From NCBI GenBank assembly GCA_015062635.1, contig SUUF01000003.1, positions 19,167 through 27,460 on the forward strand: a DNA stretch of 8,294 nt, written 5' to 3'. Positions within the stretch are counted from its first letter, which is position 1. Every line of letters starts with the position of its first letter. The notes beneath the pieces were generated by a model. It did not search any database and was not told the origin of the DNA. It was given only the letters and a program-made list of their open reading frames with translations. Origin of the DNA: Coriobacteriaceae bacterium (GTDB lineage Bacteria > Actinomycetota > Coriobacteriia > Coriobacteriales > Eggerthellaceae). Made by a program: the position numbers and the translations under genes. Shown here piece after piece: positions 1-6,047 of the stretch.

Positions 1-536
1 AGGCGCAGGTACTCGTCGCGCGCGGGCTCGCTCGTGAAACCGCCGACGACGGCCGTGATGGGATGGATCGAGCGGCCGCCCACCACCGTGCACAGGTCGT
101 TGCCCAAGCGCTTCAGGCCCAGGGCCTGGCTGAACAGCGCCGGGTCGATGTCGGCAAGCGGGAACACGCTCGGCTGCCCGATGAAGTCGGGAACCGCGAA
201 CACGAACAGGTGCGAGGCGTGGTTCTGCAGGTACGAGCCGTAGATGAGCAGCTGGCGCAGCAGCTTCGTGCGCTCAGACACCTCGACGCCGAAGATGCGC
301 TCGATGGCCTGCAGGTCGGTGACCACATGCGTCGGCGAGCAGATGCCGCACACGCGCGAGCAGATGTAGCTCGACTCGCGGAAGCTGCGGCCCACCACCA
401 TGGCCTCGAAGAAGCGCGCGGCCTCGACGACGTTCATCTCGACGGTTTCCAGAACGCCGTCCTTGATGACCAGGTGGATGTTGCCATGGCCCTCGACGCG
501 CGCGATGTGGTCGACGTTGATCTTCGTGATTGCCAT
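1..536 (-). CDS. hydA: NiFe hydrogenase large (alpha, catalytic) subunit, group 3b type; 3' end cut off by window edge
   Basis: This is the subunit that carries the NiFe active site, where H2 is split or formed in the cytoplasm. Only the first 178 residues are present; the gene continues past base 1. The N-terminus has the family's RVEGHGN segment (residues 13-19). The L1 nickel-binding motif RVCGICSPTH is complete at residues 61-70, with Cys63, Cys66 and His70 in place. A conserved GRSIHP segment follows at 154-159. The C-terminal DPCxxCxxH-type motif with the other two nickel cysteines lies outside the window. The start ATG at 536-534 has an AAGGAGG site inside the end of the small-subunit gene, and only 3 bases separate the two genes. 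No frameshift is visible. The group 3b assignment rests on the neighbours (beta and gamma subunits), not on this fragment alone. The symbol follows Pyrococcus hydBGDA usage. Confidence 0.93.
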   Translation of the reverse strand, partial: MAITKINVDHIARVEGHGNIHLVIKDGVLETVEMNVVEAARFFEAMVVGRSFRESSYICSRVCGICSPTHVVTDLQAIERIFGVEVSERTKLLRQLLIYGSYLQNHASHLFVFAVPDFIGQPSVFPLADIDPALFSQALGLKRLGNDLCTVVGGRSIHPITAVVGGFTSEPARDEYLR

Positions 537-539
537 ACG

Positions 540-1322
540 TCAGCCCTCCTTATGCGCCGCGATGTACGCCTGGTACATGGGGTTCGTCTGGTTGAACATC
601 TCGAGCGCCTTGTCGAAATCGGCCACGCTCAGGCCATAGCGCTCCACCGCACCGCGCGCGCCTTCCAGGCTCGCGTCGGCCGAGATGCCGCGGCAGCCAT
701 TGCACGGCCGCCCCAGGTTCACGCACCGGGCGTGGCATCCGGCGGTCGTCACCAAACCCAGGCAGATCTGCCCCTTGTTGTAGAAGCACGAGGTCTCGTT
801 GCGCTTGCAGTCGCCGCACATCGTGCGCGAGAACGGACGCCGGTTGCTTCCGAGCAGCGCCGCCTCGAGCACGTCGACGAATTCCCAGAAATCGATCGGG
901 CAGCAGCGCACCTCGTAGTCGACGTCGATGACCGCCGACACCGCACGCGGCTCGACGGGCACGCCGCTCGCCGCGGGCACGCCGTCGGGATACTGGATGG
1001 CCTGCTTGCCGGCGTTGTCGAGCGCGGCCATGCCGGGAATGCCGCCCGTCGTCGCGCATGCGCCGATGGCGATGACCACGGCGGCCTTCGAGCGGATCTC
1101 GCGCACGAGCTCGATGGCCTCCTCGTTCACGACGGCGCCCTCGATGATGGCGACGTCATATTCCTCGGGGCACGGGGCCGAGCTGGTCATCTGCCAATGC
1201 TGGAGGTCGATTTGCCCCACGACCTCCATGAGGTGGTCTTCCTGATTCGTTATCTGCAGCTGGCAGCCGAAGCAGCTGGCCAGGCCGAACACCACCACGC
1301 GGGGGTTCTTCTTCTCTTCCAT
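540..1322 (-). CDS. hydD: NiFe hydrogenase small (delta) subunit with three predicted [4Fe-4S] clusters
   Basis: This 260-residue protein passes electrons between the NiFe site of the large subunit and the diaphorase subunits. The N-terminal flavodoxin-like half carries the proximal cluster ligands: CFGC (Cys17, Cys20), GACA (Cys89) and CCP (Cys141, beside Cys140). The C-terminal part, residues 169-210, has eight further cysteines (169, 172, 179, 187, 196, 200, 207, 210), enough for a medial and a distal [4Fe-4S] cluster. There is no Tat signal peptide, so the enzyme is cytosolic, which fits group 3 rather than membrane-bound group 1. The length is normal for the family, which belongs to the NADH:ubiquinone oxidoreductase 20 kDa-like superfamily. 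A GGGGG ribosome binding site lies 6 bases before ATG 1322. The gap to the gamma subunit upstream is 10 bases and to the large subunit downstream 3 bases, so the genes are very probably co-transcribed. Confidence 0.94.
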   Translation of the reverse strand: MEEKKNPRVVVFGLASCFGCQLQITNQEDHLMEVVGQIDLQHWQMTSSAPCPEEYDVAIIEGAVVNEEAIELVREIRSKAAVVIAIGACATTGGIPGMAALDNAGKQAIQYPDGVPAASGVPVEPRAVSAVIDVDYEVRCCPIDFWEFVDVLEAALLGSNRRPFSRTMCGDCKRNETSCFYNKGQICLGLVTTAGCHARCVNLGRPCNGCRGISADASLEGARGAVERYGLSVADFDKALEMFNQTNPMYQAYIAAHKEG

Positions 1323-1332
1323 CTCGCACCCC

Positions 1333-2268
1333 CTATCTCATGGAACCCTGGATGTTCAGGGCTTCCCAATAGTTGAACACCGGGCCGTCGATGCAGCAGT
1401 ACTGGTGGCCGATCTGGCAGTGGCCGCACTTGCCCATGCCGCATTTCATATGGCGCTCGAAGCTCATGTAGATGTGGTCGTAGTCGATGCCCTTCGCGCG
1501 CATCGCGTCGACGACGAACCGGTACATCACCGGCGGGCCGCACACGGTGCCGAAGGTGTTCGCGGGGTTGATCTCGAGCTTCTCGAACGGCTTGGTCACG
1601 ACGCCGACCTCGCCGTCCCAGGTATCGTCGGGGTTGTCGACCGTCAGGTGCAGCTCGAAGTCGTCGCGGTGCTTCCACATGTTGAACTGGTTCAGGAACA
1701 TCATCTCGGACGGGGTCTTCGAGCCGTAGATGATCGTGACCTTGCCGAAATCGGAGCGTTCGTCGTGCACGTTGTTGATGAGCGAGCGCAGCGGCGCGAT
1801 GCCGAGGCCGCCCGCCACGAACAGCACGTCGTGGCCGCGCATGTCGTCGATGGGGAACCCGTGGCCGAAGGGCCCGCGGATGCCCACGATGTCGCCGCAT
1901 TGCATCTGGTGGAGCTTCGTCGTGAAGCGCCCGGCGCGGCGCACGCACAGCTCGATGAAGCCCTTCTTCGTGGGCGAGCTCGTGATGGAAATCGGCGCCT
2001 CGCCGATTCCGAACAGCGACAGCTCGACGAACTGGCCGGGCTTATGGCAGAACGCATCGCGGATGCGCTCGTCGATGAAGCGGAATTCGAAGAGCTTCTC
2101 GTTTGCGGTGAGCTGCGTGATGGAGGTGATGCGCGCCGGCCAGGGACGATACGGATTGGCCGCCATGAGCTCCTCGCCGGTGGCCGCCCTATCGAACCGC
2201 CCGAGGGGGTTCACGTTCACATGCGCCAGCGCCTCGCGCTCGACGTTTGAAAGCCTATTCGTCGGCAT
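1333..2268 (-). CDS. hydG: Sulfhydrogenase gamma subunit: FAD/NAD(P)-binding, [2Fe-2S] oxidoreductase
   Basis: This 311-residue ferredoxin-reductase-type subunit is the NAD(P) end of the hydrogenase. The FAD-binding barrel includes PGQFVELS (77-84) and EAPISITSSP (90-99), followed by GPFGHGFP (132-139). The NAD(P)-binding half opens with GGLGIAPLRSLI (153-164), and CGPPVMY follows at 243-249. The C-terminus has a PyrK-like [2Fe-2S] ligand set: Cys276, Cys281, Cys284 and Cys291 or Cys292. The family also includes anaerobic sulfite reductase subunit B and dihydroorotate dehydrogenase electron-transfer subunits; hydrogenase neighbours on the downstream side decide the call. The start at 2268 is favoured by AAGGAGG six bases upstream. 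It overlaps the end of the beta-subunit gene by 14 bases, a sign of translational coupling. Met35 would be a later alternative. The symbol is the Pyrococcus one and is not the [FeFe] maturase HydG. Confidence 0.92.
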   Translation of the reverse strand: MPTNRLSNVEREALAHVNVNPLGRFDRAATGEELMAANPYRPWPARITSITQLTANEKLFEFRFIDERIRDAFCHKPGQFVELSLFGIGEAPISITSSPTKKGFIELCVRRAGRFTTKLHQMQCGDIVGIRGPFGHGFPIDDMRGHDVLFVAGGLGIAPLRSLINNVHDERSDFGKVTIIYGSKTPSEMMFLNQFNMWKHRDDFELHLTVDNPDDTWDGEVGVVTKPFEKLEINPANTFGTVCGPPVMYRFVVDAMRAKGIDYDHIYMSFERHMKCGMGKCGHCQIGHQYCCIDGPVFNYWEALNIQGSMR

Positions 2269-3295
2269 GGACGGCCTCCTTCTCCTTGAAGAACCTCAAC
2301 ACCTCGATGGGGTTGATGTTCGCCTTGCAGGCGACGACGCAGCGGCCGCAGCCCACGCAGAGCATGCGGTCGTAATTCGCCTGGAAGCCGTTGAGCTTGT
2401 GGTACATGCGGTGACGCACGCGGTGCTTCGGCTTGGGGCGGAAATTGTGGCCGCCGGCGACCGTCGCGAAATCGGGCGACGTGCAGGCGTCCCACACGCG
2501 CAGGCGCTCGCCCGTCTTGCCGTCGGGATGCAGCTCGTCGTAGATGTCGAAGCAGAAGCAGCTCGGGCACACGGCCGAGCATGCGGTGCACGACAGGCAC
2601 CGCTCGCCGAGCTCGTTCCAGAACGGATCGTACAGGAAGGCGTCCATCAGCATGGCCACCGACTGCACGTTCGGATTCTTCGGGTTGTAGGCCTCGGCGC
2701 GGGCGCGGGTGATCTCGCGGAACGTCACGCGGTCCTCATCGCTCGCATAGCGCACATCGCAGCTGCGCTCGAGCACTTCGGCAGCCTCGTTGCCCGAGAT
2801 GCTCACGATGAACTTGTCGCCGATGTCGATGAGGAACAGGTCGTAGCCGTACCGCGCCTCGTCGGCTTCCATCAGGTTGCAGAAGCACTTCTCGTCGGGC
2901 ATGCACGACATGCCCACGATGAGCGTCTTCTCGCGGCGCGCCACGTAATAGGGGTCGGGGTACGGCCCATCGCGGAACACGAGGTCCATGCGGTTGATGG
3001 CGTTGATGTCGCACGAATGCACGCCGAAGATGACGCGCGGCTTGATGTCGGCCTCGAACTCGGTCACATCGTTCGCCTCAACGTCGAACGTGAACAGCGT
3101 CTCGCGCGGTGGCAAGAGATACTTCTTCGGCGACGAAACGGTCTGGACGTAGTCGAGTATCACCTCGGACGGATCGTGCACGACATCGAACACGATCGAC
3201 CCGTCGCTCTCGACGGGCGCGACGACTTCGTAGGACTCCATGAACCCCCGCACGAGGGCGTCGACCTCCGAAGCGTCGATGACGCGGTAGAGCAT
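2255..3295 (-). CDS. hydB: Sulfhydrogenase beta subunit: double [4Fe-4S] electron-transfer protein (HydB/AsrA family)
   Basis: This first gene of the operon encodes 346 residues. It is the iron-sulfur partner of the gamma subunit and is implicated in electron transfer and sulfur reduction in archaeal hydrogenase I. The C-terminal half has two ferredoxin-type motifs: Cys233, 236, 239 and 243 (followed by Pro), and Cys313, 316, 319 and 323. The N-terminal half has GVHSCDINAI (91-100) and a cysteine cluster at 131, 137 and 139 (MSCMPDEKCFCN), which resembles the conserved region of HydB and anaerobic sulfite reductase subunit A. I chose ATG 3295 rather than the in-frame ATG at 3331 because the intervening codons read as a ribosome binding site (GGAGAGAGGAGG) just before 3295, and because a hairpin occupies 3313-3342. 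The longer form would add 12 residues. A structured leader lies upstream. Confidence 0.91.
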   Translation of the reverse strand: MLYRVIDASEVDALVRGFMESYEVVAPVESDGSIVFDVVHDPSEVILDYVQTVSSPKKYLLPPRETLFTFDVEANDVTEFEADIKPRVIFGVHSCDINAINRMDLVFRDGPYPDPYYVARREKTLIVGMSCMPDEKCFCNLMEADEARYGYDLFLIDIGDKFIVSISGNEAAEVLERSCDVRYASDEDRVTFREITRARAEAYNPKNPNVQSVAMLMDAFLYDPFWNELGERCLSCTACSAVCPSCFCFDIYDELHPDGKTGERLRVWDACTSPDFATVAGGHNFRPKPKHRVRHRMYHKLNGFQANYDRMLCVGCGRCVVACKANINPIEVLRFFKEKEAVHADE

Positions 3296-3312
3296 GCTGC
3301 CTCCTCTCTCCT

Positions 3313-3342
3313 TCGCCCCCAACCCAGCCATAGCGGGGGCGA
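3313..3342 (-). promoter_or_regulatory. Perfect 8-bp hairpin just before the hydB ribosome binding site
   Basis: On the minus strand TCGCCCCC (3342-3335) pairs perfectly with GGGGGCGA (3320-3313) around a 14-base loop. The stem ends about nine bases before the AGGAGG that serves hydB. No T-run follows, so it does not look like an intrinsic terminator. Its position suits control of translation start or mRNA stability. The function is inference. Confidence 0.5.
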
Positions 3343-3361
3343 CCGCCTACAAGGAAACACT

Positions 3362-3396
3362 GGTCAAGCGATTCGCCTGCGCAAATCGACCTGACC
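3362..3396 (-). promoter_or_regulatory. Interrupted dyad or hairpin in the hydrogenase operon leader
   Basis: Two nested arms are visible. The outer arm is GGTCA/TGACC (3362-3366 and 3392-3396). The inner arm is CGATTCGC/GCAAATCG (3369-3376 and 3381-3388) around the four bases CTGC. The inner arm has one mismatch as DNA, but in minus-strand RNA that position becomes a U-G wobble, giving an unbroken 8-bp stem. This points to an RNA structure in the operon's own transcript, though a protein operator is not excluded. A TTGACC hexamer (3367-3362) lies in it, but no convincing -10 box follows at the right distance. Confidence 0.4.
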
Positions 3397-3409
3397 GGTA
3401 TTTCCCCCC

Positions 3410-3449
3410 AGAAAGCAGCCGGCGATGCGGGCCTGCCGCCCGCATCGCC
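3410..3449 (-). terminator. Probable intrinsic terminator of ndk
   Basis: A perfect 12-bp inverted repeat, GGCGATGCGGGC (3421-3432) and GCCCGCATCGCC (3438-3449), has a 5-base loop and begins 14 bases after the ndk stop codon. The tail on the minus strand is only moderately T-rich (GCTTTCT). It separates ndk from the hydrogenase operon; some read-through is possible because the tail is weak. Confidence 0.72.
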
Positions 3450-3463
3450 TCGCATCTATGCTG

Positions 3464-3874
3464 TTACGCCTCGGGGAAGAAGATCCCGATCTCGCGCTCG
3501 GCGGACTCCGGGGAGTCGGAGCCGTGGATGACGTTCTCGTCCATGATCAGGCCGAAATCGCCGCGGATGGTTCCGGGGGCAGCCTCGGCGGGGTTCGTGG
3601 CACCCATGAGCGTGCGCACCTTGGCGACGGCGCCCTCGCCCGAGACGACCATCTTCACGACCGGGCCCGAGGTGATGTACTCGATGAGGCCGGCGTAGAA
3701 CGGCTTGCCCTCGTGCTCGGCGTAGTTCGCCTTGGCCTGCTCGGCGGTCACCATGTCGAGCTTCATGGCCTCGATGGTCAGGCCGGCGCGCTCGAAGCGG
3801 TTGACGATCTCGCCGATGTGGCCGTTGCGCACGCCGTCGGGCTTGATCATGGTGTAGGTCTTCTGAATTGCCAT
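3464..3874 (-). CDS. ndk: Nucleoside diphosphate kinase
   Basis: This cytosolic enzyme moves the gamma phosphate from ATP to other nucleoside diphosphates by a phosphohistidine intermediate, keeping NTP and dNTP pools in balance. The 136-residue length is normal for bacterial Ndk. The N-terminal KPDGV (Lys11) and the active-site segment NVIHGSDSPESAEREI (114-129), with catalytic His117, are intact. The FFPEA ending is also usual. Start ATG 3874 has AAAGGA seven bases upstream. The gene stands alone: an intrinsic terminator ends the TPR gene before it and another lies after it. A 17-base palindrome sits 28 bases upstream of the start, in the likely promoter. Confidence 0.97.
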   Translation of the reverse strand: MAIQKTYTMIKPDGVRNGHIGEIVNRFERAGLTIEAMKLDMVTAEQAKANYAEHEGKPFYAGLIEYITSGPVVKMVVSGEGAVAKVRTLMGATNPAEAAPGTIRGDFGLIMDENVIHGSDSPESAEREIGIFFPEA

Positions 3875-3895
3875 TGGTTGAATCCTTTCCGTTCG

Positions 3896-3918
3896 TATGT
3901 ACTTGGCATCATGCCAAG
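3896..3918 (-). promoter_or_regulatory. Likely ndk promoter region with a perfect palindrome
   Basis: CTTGGCAT-C-ATGCCAAG (3902-3918) is a perfect 8-bp dyad with one central base. It is followed directly, in the ndk direction, by TACATA (3901-3896), a fair -10 hexamer 22 bases before the ndk start. The -35 element would be CGGTTT (3924-3919), a poor match at a 17-base spacing that is exactly the palindrome. This arrangement suits an operator within the core promoter. No regulator can be named. Confidence 0.4.
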
Positions 3919-3925
3919 AAACCGG

Positions 3926-3977
3926 GCAAAAGAACAGGGACGGGTCCGCGCTGTTCGGCGCGCGGCGTCCCGTCCCT
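3926..3977 (-). terminator. Intrinsic terminator of the TPR protein gene
   Basis: On the minus strand AGGGACGGG (3977-3969) pairs with CCCGTCCCT (3944-3936), a perfect 9-bp outer stem. An inner CCGCGC/GCGCGG stem follows inside it. The tail GTTCTTTT (3935-3928) is T-rich. It begins about 30 bases after the TPR gene stop codon. This is the best-formed terminator in the window. Confidence 0.85.
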
Positions 3978-4006
3978 CTATCCTACCCGAAATGGGCGCG
4001 CTGAAA

Positions 4007-5389
4007 CTAGTCTTTGCTCGCGAAGTTCAGCGATATGTCGGTGATCTTCCAGCCGATGAGGTCGCGCGTGTAGCTCACCTTGTACTGCACGTCGCCGCCG
4101 TCGGTGGTCGAGGCGGTCGCGTAGACCTCGGAATGGTCCATCGCACGGTCGACGCCGTCGATCGTGACGGAATCGGACTGCACGACGAATTTCGTCATCT
4201 GGTCGATATCCGACTGCGGCACCGTCGCCGCGAACAGCTCGGTGGACGCATCCGGCGCCGCGAAGAGCTGCTGGGTCAGCTGCTCTTGCATGGGCCAGCC
4301 GTAGCCTTGCGTGTAGGCGAATGCGCCACCAGCCGCCGCGATGATGATGAGCAGCAGCAGCGTGACGAAGATCTTCCGCCCGATGTGGCGGCTCTTGCGC
4401 TCCTGCTTCACGGCCGCGCGGCTCCAGCGCTCGAGCTCCTCGTCGGTCGCGGTGAAGAAGCGCTCCTCGGTGCCCTGGCCCTGCGGCGCGGCGGCCGAAA
4501 CCGCCGGAATCGCCTCGGTGGGCTGCTGGGCGGCCTCCTCGACGGGCTGCTGCACCTCGGCCGGCTGCGCCTCGGCGGCCGGTTCCTCCTGGTATTCCGG
4601 AGAATCGGCAGCGGGCACGTCGAGGCCCGAGATGTCGACCTTGCCGGTGCCGTCTTCCTGCGTGAGCGCGGCGCCGGTGGCCACCTGCGCGATGGCCTGC
4701 TGGTAGTCGACGCTCGCCGCATCGTTCAGGAAATAGGTCTTGTCGGCCAGCGCCTGCTCGAAGGCGTTCACCGCCTTCTGGTATTCATGGTTGGCCACGT
4801 AGGCCTGACCGAGGTTCGCGTACAGCTGGTTGCGCACCCGGTCGGTCATGCCGAACTGCAGCGCGCTCTCGTACGAGGTCACGGCATCGGCCGGACGGCC
4901 GAGCGCCATGAAGCACACGCCCAGGTTGAGCAGCGCCGTGGTGGGACTCGGGTTCTTGTCGTCGAGGGCCGCCGAGCGGAACGCCGCGCCGGCCTCGGCC
5001 GACTTGCCCAAGCGCAGCAGCGCGTTGCCCATGCCCATGTAGGCCTTGTAGGGCGTGGGGTAATGGTTGTCGGAGACAGCCACCTCGAAATAGCGCACCG
5101 CGTCCTCGTAGTCGTGCAGCACCGCATAGGCCATGCCCATGTTGTAGTTGACGGCGCCCATGTCGTCGTAAGCGGCATCGCCCGTGGCCTGCGCGTAGGC
5201 GTGAATCGCCTCGTTGTAGTCGCCGACCTTCACCAGGCAGTTGCCGATGCGGTGGTACAGCAGGCCGTATTCGCCCGGTTCGGGCTTCTGGTCGGGGTCC
5301 TCCAGGCACTGCGTGAAGCCCTGGAGCGCCGCCGGGTAGTCTTTCAAACGGTACGAATTATGCGCGTTGTTGAAAGTCTCTCTGTTCAT
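4007..5389 (-). CDS. Membrane-anchored tetratricopeptide repeat protein
   Basis: The predicted protein has 460 residues and three parts. Residues 1 to about 235 are a run of TPR-type helix pairs, with recognisable repeats such as LYHRIGNCLVKVGDYNEAIHAY (part, 44-65), the NYNMGMAYAVLHDYEDAV region (81-98) and LYANLGQAYVANHEYQKAV (189-207). Residues 255-305 are a low-complexity Ala/Glu/Pro/Gln linker. A basic stretch (KQERKSRHIGRK, 328-339) precedes one membrane helix (about 340-359), so the TPR part should face the cytoplasm and the last 100 residues the outside. That outer part (380-460) ends in YKVSYTRDLIGWKITDISLN, which resembles small NTF2-like or DUF4878-type domains; this is only a suggestion. 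There is no signal peptide. The start has AAGGAGAGG upstream. The gene lies 49 bases after the isomerase gene and is probably co-transcribed with it. TPR arrays bind proteins; the partner is unknown. Confidence 0.85.
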   Translation of the reverse strand: MNRETFNNAHNSYRLKDYPAALQGFTQCLEDPDQKPEPGEYGLLYHRIGNCLVKVGDYNEAIHAYAQATGDAAYDDMGAVNYNMGMAYAVLHDYEDAVRYFEVAVSDNHYPTPYKAYMGMGNALLRLGKSAEAGAAFRSAALDDKNPSPTTALLNLGVCFMALGRPADAVTSYESALQFGMTDRVRNQLYANLGQAYVANHEYQKAVNAFEQALADKTYFLNDAASVDYQQAIAQVATGAALTQEDGTGKVDISGLDVPAADSPEYQEEPAAEAQPAEVQQPVEEAAQQPTEAIPAVSAAAPQGQGTEERFFTATDEELERWSRAAVKQERKSRHIGRKIFVTLLLLIIIAAAGGAFAYTQGYGWPMQEQLTQQLFAAPDASTELFAATVPQSDIDQMTKFVVQSDSVTIDGVDRAMDHSEVYATASTTDGGDVQYKVSYTRDLIGWKITDISLNFASKD

Positions 5390-5417
5390 TAACTTTGCCT
5401 CTCCTTTTCACCGGTGT

Positions 5418-5434
5418 GCGGCCGAAACGGCCGC
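5418..5434 (-). repeat. Short perfect hairpin between the isomerase and TPR genes
   Basis: GCGGCCG (5418-5424) and CGGCCGC (5428-5434) form a perfect 7-bp stem with an AAA loop (TTT on the minus strand). It starts 4 bases after the isomerase stop codon. No T-run follows, so full termination is unlikely. It may tune transcript levels or stability between the two genes. Confidence 0.4.
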
Positions 5435-5438
5435 CCGC

Positions 5439-5972
5439 TTACGCGTTCTCGATGGTGATGGAAACGATCTCGTCGCCGGCACGCAGGTTGCGGACAACCT
5501 CGATGCCGTTGATGGTCTGGCCGAACACGGTGTAGCCGGAATCCAGGAACGGCTGGGCGCCAAGGCACAGGTAGAACTGGCTGCCCGCGGAATTCGGATC
5601 CTGGCTGCGCGCCATGGCCAGCGTGCCGTCAAGATGCTTGTTGTTGGGGTTGGTGCTGAACTCCTCGCGGATGCGATAGCCCGGGCCGCCCATGCCGAAC
5701 TTGCTGAACGGGCTGCCATCGGCGCGCGCGACATCCTCGGCGCTGGCCGTGCGGGTGTTCGGGTCGCCGCCCTGGATGACGAAGCCGGCGACATAGCGGT
5801 GGAACTTCAGGCCGTCGTAAAAGCCCTTGTTGGCGAGCTCGACGAAATTGCCCACGTGGATGGGGGCGTCCTTGCCGGCGAGCTTCACCTTCACGGTGCC
5901 CTTCGAGGTCTCGATGACGGCCACTTCCTTGCCATTCGGCTGATACTGCGGAGTATAGAGCGCTTCGCGCAT
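5439..5972 (-). CDS. Cyclophilin-type peptidyl-prolyl cis-trans isomerase
   Basis: This 177-residue enzyme catalyses cis-trans isomerisation of peptide bonds before proline and helps protein folding. It has no signal peptide, so it is cytoplasmic. The cyclophilin core is clear: FHRYVAGFVIQGGDP (57-71) with catalytic Arg59 and Gln67, a middle section with GTLAMARS (116-123), and GSQFYLCLGAQPFLDSGYT (130-148) with the conserved GSQF and LD..YTVFG. The tryptophan that binds cyclosporin in human cyclophilin A is replaced here (QPFLD), as in many bacterial members. Length is typical of single-domain bacterial forms. Start ATG 5972 has AAAGGA seven bases upstream and a TATAAT box about 40 bases upstream. 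The TPR gene follows 49 bases downstream, suggesting a two-gene unit. Confidence 0.95.
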   Translation of the reverse strand: MREALYTPQYQPNGKEVAVIETSKGTVKVKLAGKDAPIHVGNFVELANKGFYDGLKFHRYVAGFVIQGGDPNTRTASAEDVARADGSPFSKFGMGGPGYRIREEFSTNPNNKHLDGTLAMARSQDPNSAGSQFYLCLGAQPFLDSGYTVFGQTINGIEVVRNLRAGDEIVSITIENA

Positions 5973-6009
5973 GCGTGCGTCCTTTCATTCGACGTGCTTA
6001 ATCTCCGCT

Positions 6010-6015
6010 ATTATA
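6010..6015 (-). promoter_or_regulatory. -10 box of the isomerase gene promoter
   Basis: A perfect TATAAT lies on the minus strand 38 bases before the isomerase start codon, which would give a leader of about 30 bases. No good -35 hexamer is found at 16-18 bases: TTGAAA is only 7 bases away, so it cannot be the partner. The local sequence is AT-rich compared with the genes around it. Confidence 0.55.
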
Positions 6016-6047
6016 CGGTAACTTTCAACCGCCGCAGGAATGCACGT

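Noticed and set aside
1333..3295. Beta and gamma genes as anaerobic sulfite reductase subunits (AsrA/AsrB)
   Set aside because: The families are related, but the next two genes are hydrogenase small and large subunits with near-zero spacing, and no siroheme AsrC-like gene is present.
3293..3331. Longer hydB start at ATG 3331
   Set aside because: The extra 12 codons contain the ribosome binding site of the 3295 start and half of a hairpin, and they add no recognisable protein sequence.
3313..3342. Hydrogenase leader hairpin as an intrinsic terminator or attenuator
   Set aside because: No T-run follows the stem on the minus strand; it is followed by a purine-rich ribosome binding site.
63..5392. 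Very long plus-strand open frames (about 437, 554 and 655 codons) opposite the hydrogenase, ndk and TPR genes
   Set aside because: They are rich in Arg, His, Ala and Val, match no family I know, and lie opposite genes with full catalytic motifs. They are the usual antisense frames of high-GC DNA.
6007..6032. TTGAAA as -35 box for the isomerase TATAAT
   Set aside because: The spacing is only 7 bases, too short for a sigma-70 type promoter.
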